The notes under the pieces: generated by a model
The model's database searches: none
Told to the model about the DNA's origin: nothing
What the model saw: the letters and a program-made list of their open reading frames with translations, nothing else
Translations under genes and position numbers: made by a program
Part shown: in pieces, positions 26,570 to 34,576 of the stretch
How the letters are laid out: each line of letters opens with the position of its first letter
Position numbering within the stretch: position 1 is the first letter of the stretch
Assembly: GCA_017434885.1 (NCBI GenBank)
Contig: JAFSGE010000045.1
Location: 1 to 64,000 of the forward strand
Length of the DNA stretch: 64,000 nt
Origin: Lachnospiraceae bacterium
GTDB taxonomy: Bacteria > Bacillota > Clostridia > Lachnospirales > Lachnospiraceae
Direction: 5' to 3'

Positions 26570-26602
26570 AAAAGACAGTCGTTGACTGTCTTTTTTGTTT
26601 GA
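26570..26602 (+). repeat. 33-bp direct repeat, copy 2; also terminator of the HTH gene
   Basis: Identical to 25757-25789. Contains the hairpin AAAGACAGTC/GACTGTCTTT followed by T-rich sequence. Confidence 0.9.
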
Positions 26603-26605
26603 CGA

Positions 26606-26634
26606 TTGCCGAATGTAAAAAAAAGTGGTACTAT
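26606..26634 (+). promoter_or_regulatory. Promoter of the first hybrid kinase gene
   Basis: TTGCCG (26606-26611), a 17-bp spacer and TACTAT (26629-26634), about 40 bp before the ATG. It starts immediately after repeat copy 2. Confidence 0.5.
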
Positions 26635-26673
26635 CAAAAAGGAGACCTTTATTGAGAAAAAGGAGTCTGGCTT

Positions 26674-29538
26674 ATGGACGAAAAAATAAAACCTGACTAT
26701 ATGGAAATATGTGTGAAAGTAGCAAAAATCTTTTTTAGCATTGCGGCGGGATTGGCACTTTCATTTTTGGTAATTGCAAGCATGATTTTCCCGGATGAAC
26801 GTGATACGGTGAGTTCGGAATGTCGAGTGTTTGAGAACCGATGGGAACAACTTCTGCCGGACGGAGAAAAAACTCCGATAGAAGTACCGGGGAAAATTGC
26901 GGCAGAATGGGGAGAGGTGGTAACGCTTGTAACAACGCTCCCTGATGGAATCAGAAATGGTCAGAATTTGTGCTTCCGTACTATTTGGCAGGATGTTGAT
27001 ATTTTTGTTGACGGCGAGCATAGAATTCATTACAATACAGAAAGTTCCAGACCCTTTGGACTAAACAGCGCCATGCGGTACATATTTCTGGAAATTGGTG
27101 AGCAGGATGCCGGTAAGGAAGTGGTATATCAGTTTTCCAGTATGTCTAAATATGCCGGTGACATGAGAGAAATTTACATCGGTGACAGAACCAGTATCTG
27201 GATGCAGCTTTTGCACGAATCCGGAATGAAAGCGATTATATCGTTTTTCCTGTTAATCTTAAGTCTGTTTTGCATTATAACATGCATTATTTTGCGTTTT
27301 GTATACAAGAAAAACCTGTCTCTGGTTTATCTGGCGTGGACATTGTTTTTCTGTGCACTTTGGATGGTTTCGGAGACGCCGTTCAGGCAACTGTTATTTA
27401 AAAATGTTTCAGTGTTGACCAATGCGACGTACTGGAGCCTGATGCTGATTCCGTTTCCGCTTATTCTGTATATCAATGATATTCAGCAGAAGCGGTATCA
27501 GAAAATATATATGGTATCTTTTGCCTATTCATCTTTGATGCTTGTAATAGGAACTTTTTTGCAGGTATTTGATATTGTGCAATTTGTGGAACAGGTAAAA
27601 TTTATCCATATCGGAACCGGGTATGCCATGATATCACTGATTGTGACAATTACTATTGATATGATAAAGAAGCGTGCCGGTGATTACCTTGCGGTAGGAA
27701 TCGGTGTTTACGGTATGCTTGTTACGGCAGTGATTGAAATTGTTCTTTACTGGACGGATGCAATTCTTTCCCTTGGCGCCATTTTGGGAATGGGACTTTT
27801 GTTCCTGCTGATTATGGCAATTGTCAAGACCGGACAGGATTTGTTCCGCTCGGAAAGAAAGCAGCAACAGGCGATTATGGCAAAGGAAGCGCAGTCGAAG
27901 TTTCTTGCAAATATGTCTCATGAAATTCGTACTCCTATCAATGCGGTTATTGGTATGAATGAGATGATTCTGCGTGAGAATGAAAATAAAGATATTCAGG
28001 AGTATGCAGAAAATATCGGCCGTGCAAGTAAGCTGCTGCTTGATTTGGTAAATGAAGTACTGGATTTTTCAAAAATCGAATCCGGTCAGCTGGAACTGAT
28101 AGAAGATGTTTATGACCTGTCATCAGTGATTAAGGATGAACTTCTGCTTTTGAAGACCAGAATCGGAGATAAGCCTATAGCTGTTAAAGTCAATATTGAC
28201 CACAAACTGCCCACACGTTATATGGGAGATGAACTGAGGCTGAAACAGATATTGACCAATTTGTTGTCAAATGCAGCAAAATATACGAAAGAGGGAACGA
28301 TTTCTGTCAGCGTATTTTTTCAGTGGATTAATGCAGAGAAAATTAATCTTTGTTTTTCAATAGCAGATACCGGTATGGGGATCAAAGAGGAAGATATAAT
28401 ATCTCTGTTTGATGGATTTAAACGTCTTGAACTGAGTAAGAACCGTAATATTGAAGGGACAGGACTTGGGCTGAATATTACAAAACAACTTGTGGAACTG
28501 ATGCAGGGAAGTATTGCGGTAAAGAGCGAGTACGGAAAAGGCTCCACGTTTACCATCTTTATTCCGCAGAAGGTAGTAGATAAGCGTCCTATCGGTGATG
28601 GCGATGCGGTGAAGAATATCGGAAAAGAACCGGAGAAACCGGAAGGAAGTAAATTTACAGCGCCGAATGCAAAGATTCTTGCGGTGGATGATAATTCCAT
28701 GAATTTATCGGTAATCAAAGGATTGTTGAAGCGAACGCAGGTGAAGCTTGATTTGGCAAAGAGCGGAAGGGAATGTATTGAACTTTCCAAGCAGAAAACT
28801 TATGATATGATTTTGATGGATCATATGATGCCCGAACTTGACGGTGTGGAAACATTGAAACTGATACGGGAAGACGGTCACAATCCCAATTGTAATACTA
28901 TTGTAATTGCGCTGACTGCCAATGCTATCGCAGGAAGTCGGGAAATGTATTTAGAGTATGGCTTTAATGATTATTTTGCAAAGCCGATACAGGCAGGTAA
29001 ACTGGAAGAACTGCTTATGACATATCTCCCCAAAGAAGTAATCACAAAGGGAGAGGAACATGCACAGACAGAGCCTGAAAAGCAGGAAGATATAAAAACA
29101 GAAGCGATGGAAACGAAAGCCGGTGAGGTAAAGCCGGAAAAGGAAAAAACGGAAGAAACAAAAAAAGCAGAAAGCGGGGATGACAGAATGCAGCAATCAA
29201 TGGATGAATTATTATATGTAGATCATGAAGTGGGACTTTCCTATTGCATGGATTCTGAAGAATTTTATCAGGAAGTGAAGGAAGCGTTTGTAGAGCAATG
29301 CGAAGAATATCTGCCGGAGCTTGATAAGTGCTTTGCTGATAAGGATTGGAAGCAGTATGGGGTAATTACCCATGCACTTAAAAATAATGCGTTGAATATC
29401 GGCGCAACAAATTTCTCAAAAGTATCACTTGAGCATGAAACTGCGGGAAAAGAAGGAAATGCAGCCTTTATAGAAGCAGAATATTCCGGTTACATGGCAG
29501 CGTTGAAAGCGTTGATGGAAAAGGCAAAGGACAATTAG
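26674..29538 (+). CDS. Hybrid sensor histidine kinase with receiver and Hpt domains (7TM-type sensor)
   Basis: The 954-residue protein is a self-contained phosphorelay. A first membrane segment (about 18-38) precedes an extracellular beta-rich domain (about 45-175), then about seven membrane segments (185-395), like 7TMR-DISM sensors. HisKA carries His416 in NMSHEIRTPINA. The ATPase domain has NLLSNAAKYT and GTGLGLNIT. The receiver has Asp716 in MDHMMPELDG. After a Glu/Lys-rich linker, the Hpt domain has His900 in THALKNNALNIG. The ligand is unknown; the extracellular fold could bind a sugar or peptide. It is separated from the che operon by a strong terminator. Confidence 0.92.
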   Translation: MDEKIKPDYMEICVKVAKIFFSIAAGLALSFLVIASMIFPDERDTVSSECRVFENRWEQLLPDGEKTPIEVPGKIAAEWGEVVTLVTTLPDGIRNGQNLCFRTIWQDVDIFVDGEHRIHYNTESSRPFGLNSAMRYIFLEIGEQDAGKEVVYQFSSMSKYAGDMREIYIGDRTSIWMQLLHESGMKAIISFFLLILSLFCIITCIILRFVYKKNLSLVYLAWTLFFCALWMVSETPFRQLLFKNVSVLTNATYWSLMLIPFPLILYINDIQQKRYQKIYMVSFAYSSLMLVIGTFLQVFDIVQFVEQVKFIHIGTGYAMISLIVTITIDMIKKRAGDYLAVGIGVYGMLVTAVIEIVLYWTDAILSLGAILGMGLLFLLIMAIVKTGQDLFRSERKQQQAIMAKEAQSKFLANMSHEIRTPINAVIGMNEMILRENENKDIQEYAENIGRASKLLLDLVNEVLDFSKIESGQLELIEDVYDLSSVIKDELLLLKTRIGDKPIAVKVNIDHKLPTRYMGDELRLKQILTNLLSNAAKYTKEGTISVSVFFQWINAEKINLCFSIADTGMGIKEEDIISLFDGFKRLELSKNRNIEGTGLGLNITKQLVELMQGSIAVKSEYGKGSTFTIFIPQKVVDKRPIGDGDAVKNIGKEPEKPEGSKFTAPNAKILAVDDNSMNLSVIKGLLKRTQVKLDLAKSGRECIELSKQKTYDMILMDHMMPELDGVETLKLIREDGHNPNCNTIVIALTANAIAGSREMYLEYGFNDYFAKPIQAGKLEELLMTYLPKEVITKGEEHAQTEPEKQEDIKTEAMETKAGEVKPEKEKTEETKKAESGDDRMQQSMDELLYVDHEVGLSYCMDSEEFYQEVKEAFVEQCEEYLPELDKCFADKDWKQYGVITHALKNNALNIGATNFSKVSLEHETAGKEGNAAFIEAEYSGYMAALKALMEKAKDN

Positions 29539-29566
29539 GAAGTCTGCATATATTTGAAATGACAGG

Positions 29567-29614
29567 AAAACCGATATTTATAGCACGAAATTTGCTGTAA
29601 ATATTGGTTTTTTT
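29567..29614 (+). terminator. Terminator after the first hybrid kinase
   Basis: A 19-bp stem (29567-29585 with 29593-29611, two G-U pairs) with a 7-nt loop and a T7 run. Confidence 0.88.
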
Positions 29615-29675
29615 ATTTATTGACAGAAAAAATAGTAACAAAACCCGAAAAAATTCAAAAATACTATGGAATATT

Positions 29676-29695
29676 TAGTACATTTGTACTATAAT
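29676..29695 (+). promoter_or_regulatory. Palindrome overlapping a -10 box before the che operon
   Basis: TAGTACATTTGTACTA (29676-29691) is a perfect inverted repeat. It overlaps TATAAT at 29690-29695, about 28 bp before the kinase start. No good -35 is evident, so an activator or another sigma factor may be involved. Confidence 0.45.
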
Positions 29696-29722
29696 TTTAG
29701 TATCGGTGTTTTGGAGGAAATT

Positions 29723-31189
29723 ATGGAACAAAGCAGCTTATTTCAATTTTCTATAGATAATGCATTGGAAATTATTCTTATATTTGATGCTGACGGAACG
29801 ATTATGTATGCGAATCAGTCGGCGGAGAGTCAGCTTAGCTATCAAAGCCGGTTGCAGGGTCTTTCTATTATGGATATTGTGCCGGGCGTTTTTCAGGAGC
29901 AGGCAGGGTTGCTTCGCTTCATGGGAAAATCTGACGGAACTTTCCAGAACATTATGCTTTACCGCGGAAATAAGACCTGTTTCCCGGCAAAGGGTAAGGT
30001 GATTACATATCCGGCATTGTACAACGGAAGAAAAGTATATCTTTGTACCGCAACAAACATAACAGCAGAAAACTTTTTGGAGAAAAAGGCAGAACAGGCT
30101 GACCAGGAAGTTGAAGATGCACTGAAGGTTAAAACCGAATTTGTGGCGAATGTTACCCATGAACTGCGAACTCCGGTAAACGGAATTCTCGGTAATACGC
30201 AGGAGCTTATCAGCAAAGAAACAGAGCCGAGCAAATTATTCCTCCTTCATCTGGTGGAGCGCGGATGCAGGGATATGCATGCACTGATTAACAATATTTT
30301 GGACTTCTCCAAGTTAGAGGCCGGTAAATTTGTTTTGGAACCCCGTGAATTTACTTTCCGCGAGATGATAGAATATGTGAAAGGAAATCACAGTAACCGG
30401 ATTATCGAAAAAGGACTGAATTTTTCAGTGACGATTTCACCGGAAATTCCGGAGCGGATTATCGGGGATGAACTGAGAATTGTACAGATTTTAAACAATC
30501 TGATATCCAACGCTTACAAGTTTACCAGCGTGGGTGAAATTCATGTGGAAGCGGTAAAAACCGCACAGTCAGGAAACAAGATAGAGTTATTTTTTATTGT
30601 AATTGACACCGGTATCGGAATTGCCAAGGAAAATCAGGAAAAATTATTTAAAAGTTTTTCGCAGGTAGATGCTTCCATTTCCCGAAAATATGGCGGCACC
30701 GGCTTGGGACTGAATATCTGTAAGCAGCTCGTAGAGCTGATGGGCGGCAGTATCCATGTAGAGAGTGACATCGGTAAGGGAACTATTTTCTCATTCCATA
30801 TCTGGGTGGAGCTTCCCGGTGAAACTGAGGCGGCAGCAGGAACCGATGCACAGGATGAAAAACAGCAGACGCAGATGTTTGAAGTGGGAGACAGAATTCT
30901 TCTTGAGAAGCTGCAGAAGCTGACAGGAAATGAAACTACTGAAAAAATCTGGAAATACGGCGAAGCTGAAAATAAAAAAGAAATCGAAAAGAAAATGTCA
31001 AAGCTGGTTCTCAGTGTGGAAATGGAAAACTGGGAAAAGGCAGAGATGTTTACAGAAGCAATTAAGCAATTGACGGAAGAAGCACCACGAGAAGTAAAGA
31101 GTGCAGCACTTCGTATGAAGATGGCAGTGCAAAAAAGTGATTACGAAAAGTCCATGGCAGCTTATGAAAAGTTACAGGAATTGTTGTAA
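29723..31189 (+). CDS. PAS-domain histidine kinase, first gene of the che operon
   Basis: The 488-residue soluble protein has no membrane segment. A PAS domain (about 5-110, FSIDNALEIILIFDADGTIMYAN) precedes HisKA with His146 in NVTHELRTPVNG, then the ATPase domain with NLISNAYKFT, DTGIGIA and GTGLGLNIC. It has no receiver. The last ~100 residues are an added helical domain (from VGDRILLEKLQ) also seen at the end of the 38.7-kb kinase. ATG 29723 is chosen for GGAGG 8 bases upstream. The next gene, a receiver protein, starts 18 bp later and is the natural phosphorylation partner. Confidence 0.9.
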   Translation: MEQSSLFQFSIDNALEIILIFDADGTIMYANQSAESQLSYQSRLQGLSIMDIVPGVFQEQAGLLRFMGKSDGTFQNIMLYRGNKTCFPAKGKVITYPALYNGRKVYLCTATNITAENFLEKKAEQADQEVEDALKVKTEFVANVTHELRTPVNGILGNTQELISKETEPSKLFLLHLVERGCRDMHALINNILDFSKLEAGKFVLEPREFTFREMIEYVKGNHSNRIIEKGLNFSVTISPEIPERIIGDELRIVQILNNLISNAYKFTSVGEIHVEAVKTAQSGNKIELFFIVIDTGIGIAKENQEKLFKSFSQVDASISRKYGGTGLGLNICKQLVELMGGSIHVESDIGKGTIFSFHIWVELPGETEAAAGTDAQDEKQQTQMFEVGDRILLEKLQKLTGNETTEKIWKYGEAENKKEIEKKMSKLVLSVEMENWEKAEMFTEAIKQLTEEAPREVKSAALRMKMAVQKSDYEKSMAAYEKLQELL

Positions 31190-31207
31190 AGATAGTGGAG
31201 GAATCGT

Positions 31208-32284
31208 ATGGCAACAGCGGCAGCAGCGAGAAGGGATATTCCACGTATTTTGATTGTGGATGACGTGGAAGCCAACCGGTTTATTTTAAAAGATGTAATA
31301 GCAGATATGGGATATTGCCCCATTCTTGCAGAAAACGGAATACAGGCACTTAAAATGATACAGCATATCAAACCTCAACTTATCGTTTTGGATATTGCGA
31401 TGCCTGAGATGGATGGATATGAGGTTTGTTCCAAATTAAAGGAAGACCCTTTGACTAAGGATATTCCGATTATCTTTATATCTGCGTATGATGACCCCAA
31501 TGACATTGTAAAAGGTTTTACATATGGGGGAGAAGATTATATTACCAAGCCTTTTATCCCTGAGGTGGTAAAAGCCAGAGTCGGCATGCATCTAAAATTA
31601 TATGAGGCAAATAAGGATATATTGGAAATGAACCGTCAGCTGCAGGTATCTGTTAATGAACAGTTGAAACAGATAGAAGCAGAAAGAAGAAGTGTTTTGT
31701 ATGCATTGATTCGCGTGGCAAGGGAGCATGCCTGCTATGATGATGAGCATATGGAGAAGGTTAGTTATAATTGCCGTAAACTGGCAGAAGCGATGCAGCT
31801 TTCGTCCATGTACGGACATTTGATTTCAGATAATTATGTGGATACCATTGAACTGGCAGCACCTCTTTGTGATTTGGGAAATATGGCGATTCCCACAGAT
31901 ATTCTGCAAAAACAGGGTAAGCTTGACCCGGAAGAAAAAGAGGTTATGTATACACATACCACAATAGGCGCCCAAATTTTAGAGGATGTCGGCGCTGCGG
32001 GTAATAATAATGCATTTATACAAATGGCGATTGATATTGCACATTATCACCATGAGAGCTGGGACGGAAGCGGTTACCCGGAAGGAATCAAAAATGATGA
32101 GATTCCTCTTGCGGCACAGATTGTATCGGTAGCAAGTGACTATAGTGCTTTGACTGAGGATCGTACCTATCGTAAAGCTTATTCCCAGGAGCAGGCGATA
32201 GAAATTATGGAGTTGGTGGCAGGAAAGAAGTATAATCCTGACATTTTCTGGATTATGAAAAAGATAGTCCGTCAGCTTCACTAA
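31208..32284 (+). CDS. Response regulator with a degenerate HD-GYP output domain
   Basis: The 358-residue protein has an N-terminal receiver: acidic pair DD near residue 16, phosphoacceptor Asp in VLDIAMPEMDG, and Lys in ITKPFIP. A coiled linker leads to an HD-GYP-like domain. HTTIGA, HHESWDGSGYPEG and the DRTYRKAY region are kept. The first metal-site motif, normally HDIGK, reads CDLGN, and the later DxxDAL reads SDYSAL, so key ligands are lost. It probably does not hydrolyse cyclic di-GMP but could bind it or a partner. It lies between the PAS kinase and CheR. Confidence 0.88.
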   Translation: MATAAAARRDIPRILIVDDVEANRFILKDVIADMGYCPILAENGIQALKMIQHIKPQLIVLDIAMPEMDGYEVCSKLKEDPLTKDIPIIFISAYDDPNDIVKGFTYGGEDYITKPFIPEVVKARVGMHLKLYEANKDILEMNRQLQVSVNEQLKQIEAERRSVLYALIRVAREHACYDDEHMEKVSYNCRKLAEAMQLSSMYGHLISDNYVDTIELAAPLCDLGNMAIPTDILQKQGKLDPEEKEVMYTHTTIGAQILEDVGAAGNNNAFIQMAIDIAHYHHESWDGSGYPEGIKNDEIPLAAQIVSVASDYSALTEDRTYRKAYSQEQAIEIMELVAGKKYNPDIFWIMKKIVRQLH

Positions 32285-32299
32285 CGGGACGGTAACAGA

Positions 32300-33103
32300 A
32301 TGACACAGGAAGAATTTTTGCGGATTTACCGCTTTATCAAAAGCCGGTACGGAATTGATTTGGACCATAAAAAGGAAATCGTTCAGGGGAGAATGGAAAA
32401 TTATCTTCACAGAGCGGGATTTCATGATTATAACGAGTATATGAATGCCGTGGAACGTGATGTGACGGGACGGCTTGAGAAGGAACTGGTAAATATCTTA
32501 ACTACAAATCATACCTTCTTTATGAGAGAGTTTGAGCATTTTGATTTCATGAAGCAGGAAGTACTTCCGTATCTTCGCAGAAAAGAAGAGCGTTCTAAGG
32601 ATTTGTGTATCTGGTGCGGTGCATCTTCCACCGGGCAGGAGCCGTATATGTTGGCAATGCTGCTCCACGATTTTTTCGGACTTGAGCATGAAATGTGGGA
32701 TACCAAGGTGCTTGCTACGGACATTTCCACAGAGGCGCTTAGTCAGGCGATAGCGGGAATCTATAAGCGGGAGCAGATAGAAAGTTTGCCGGATGTGTGG
32801 AAACGACGGTATTTACATGCCACAGGAGACGGAGAACATTATGAAATCGCAAAGGAAATTAAAGATCAGGTGTTGTTTAGGCAGTTTAATCTGATGGATA
32901 CCTTTCCTTTTAAGCGCAAAATGCATGTAGTGTTTCTGCGCAATGTGATGATTTACTTTGATAAACAGACGAAACAGGAAATTATGCAGAAAGTATATGA
33001 TGTGATGGAGCCGGGGGGATATTTATTTATCGGCAGAACAGAAACGATTGACAGAAGTGCAGTACCGTTTCAGTTAATACAGCCATCCATCTTTCGCAAA
33101 TAA
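32300..33103 (+). CDS. cheR: CheR chemoreceptor glutamate methyltransferase
   Basis: The 267-residue protein has the helical N-terminal CheR domain (YRFIKSRYGIDLDHKKEIV) and the SAM-binding methyltransferase domain. Visible motifs are TTNHTFFMRE, WCGASSTGQEPYMLAMLL (SAM-binding loop), ATDISTEAL and VVFLRNVMIYFD. It methylates glutamates on methyl-accepting chemotaxis proteins, probably including the MCP made from the same operon. It works against CheB, the next gene. The intergenic distance to cheB is 18 bp. Confidence 0.96.
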   Translation: MTQEEFLRIYRFIKSRYGIDLDHKKEIVQGRMENYLHRAGFHDYNEYMNAVERDVTGRLEKELVNILTTNHTFFMREFEHFDFMKQEVLPYLRRKEERSKDLCIWCGASSTGQEPYMLAMLLHDFFGLEHEMWDTKVLATDISTEALSQAIAGIYKREQIESLPDVWKRRYLHATGDGEHYEIAKEIKDQVLFRQFNLMDTFPFKRKMHVVFLRNVMIYFDKQTKQEIMQKVYDVMEPGGYLFIGRTETIDRSAVPFQLIQPSIFRK

Positions 33104-33121
33104 ATAAGAGGAGAAATGACT

Positions 33122-34150
33122 ATGCGTCAAATACGGGTATTGGTAGTGGAAGACTCGATGCTGTTTCGGGAACTTCTGGTACAGAATTTGAATGCTGACC
33201 CTGCAATTACTGTGGTGGGAACAGCAAGAGACCCCTTTGAAGCAAGAGATGCTATTTTGAAGTATAAGCCGGATGTTATGACATTGGATGTGGAGCTTCC
33301 CAAGATGGACGGTATTGAGTTCCTACGGAAGCTGATGCCGCAGTATCCGCTTCCGGTGGTGGTAATCAGTTCTTTGAGTGAAAGGGTATTTGATGCGCTC
33401 AATGCCGGAGCGGTGGACTTTGTGGCAAAACCCACAGGCGTAGGCAGGGCACAGATGGAAGCCTTCATGAAAAAGGAACTGACGGTCAAAATCAAAGTGG
33501 CATCCGTGGCAAAAGTCAGCAGATGGAAAAAGGCACCGGCTGAAATACCGGATCATCCCTTGGCAGAAAATAACAGGGATTTGGTGGTGGCAATCGGTGC
33601 ATCCACGGGGGGAACGGAAGCAATTGCTTCGGTAATAAAGGATTTTGGCTCGGATATTCCGGGTGTGGTAATTGTACAACATATGCCGCCGGGATTTACG
33701 GAAATGTATGCAAAGAGGTTAAATGACCAATGTCAGGTCTGTGTAAAGGAAGCAAAAACCGGAGATCAGGTATTGCCGGGACAGGTGCTGATAGCACCGG
33801 GTGGAGATGCTCACATGCAACTGACCAAGATAAACGGAATTTATCAGGTGGTAATCAAAAAAGGACCGAAAGTCAACGGACACTGTCCATCCGTTGATGT
33901 GTTGTTTGAATCGGTGGCAACCGTTGCAGGTAACAAAGCGGTCGGAATTATTTTAACCGGAATGGGAGGAGATGGTGCAAAGGGGCTTCTTGCCATGAGA
34001 AAAGCAGGTGCAAGAACAATCGGACAGGATGAATCCACTTGTGTCGTATACGGTATGCCAAAAGTGGCATATGATTTAGGAGCAGTGGAATATCAGGAAA
34101 AATTGCCGGATATTGCCAGAAGAACTTATTCATTAGTTGGCAAAATGTAA
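33122..34150 (+). CDS. cheB: CheB protein-glutamate methylesterase/glutaminase
   Basis: The 342-residue protein has an N-terminal receiver (phosphoacceptor in MTLDVELPKMDGIEFL, Lys in FVAKPTG) and a C-terminal methylesterase domain: catalytic Ser in IGASTGGTEAI, His in QHMPPGFT, and Asp in GMGGDGAKGL. Phosphorylated by CheA, it demethylates or deamidates chemoreceptors. ATG 33122 is used because GAGGAG (33108-33113) is too close to the ATG at 33116. All catalytic residues are present. Confidence 0.97.
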   Translation: MRQIRVLVVEDSMLFRELLVQNLNADPAITVVGTARDPFEARDAILKYKPDVMTLDVELPKMDGIEFLRKLMPQYPLPVVVISSLSERVFDALNAGAVDFVAKPTGVGRAQMEAFMKKELTVKIKVASVAKVSRWKKAPAEIPDHPLAENNRDLVVAIGASTGGTEAIASVIKDFGSDIPGVVIVQHMPPGFTEMYAKRLNDQCQVCVKEAKTGDQVLPGQVLIAPGGDAHMQLTKINGIYQVVIKKGPKVNGHCPSVDVLFESVATVAGNKAVGIILTGMGGDGAKGLLAMRKAGARTIGQDESTCVVYGMPKVAYDLGAVEYQEKLPDIARRTYSLVGKM

Positions 34151-34170
34151 GAGGCGGAAAGGGTAAACTT

Positions 34171-34563
34171 ATGAGAATTTTATTAGCAGAAGATGATTTT
34201 GTAACAAGAAAGTTTATGTTGGGATTTTTGTCTAAATACGGTGAATGTGATGTGACCGTAGACGGAATGGAAGCGGTGGACGCTTTTATGATGGCGCTTG
34301 AGGATGACGACCCTTATGATTTGGTTTGTCTTGATATTATGATGCCGGTTATGGACGGTTATCAGGCGCTTATGGGAATCCGTAATCTGGAAAAAGAGCG
34401 TAACATTCCCAAAGAAAAGGCTGCAAAGGTTATTATGACAACAGCTTTGAATGACGAAAAGAATGTGAAAATGGCATTTGAGCTTGGCTGTACGGTTTAT
34501 TCCGGTAAACCCATTGACCAGGACAAATTTGAACAGGTACTGAAGAAATTCGGACTGGTATAG
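34171..34563 (+). CDS. CheY-like single-domain response regulator
   Basis: The 130-residue protein is a bare receiver domain. Acidic residues EDD (about 7-9), phosphoacceptor Asp in VCLDIMMPVMDGYQAL, Thr in IMTTALND and Lys in SGKPID are all in place. Placed between cheB and cheA, it is the likely diffusible output of CheA. The insertion RNLEKERNIPKEKAAKV differs from classical flagellar-motor CheY, so another target is possible. It could therefore serve a non-motor output. Confidence 0.9.
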   Translation: MRILLAEDDFVTRKFMLGFLSKYGECDVTVDGMEAVDAFMMALEDDDPYDLVCLDIMMPVMDGYQALMGIRNLEKERNIPKEKAAKVIMTTALNDEKNVKMAFELGCTVYSGKPIDQDKFEQVLKKFGLV

Positions 34564-34576
34564 AAAGGAGTAGTAA

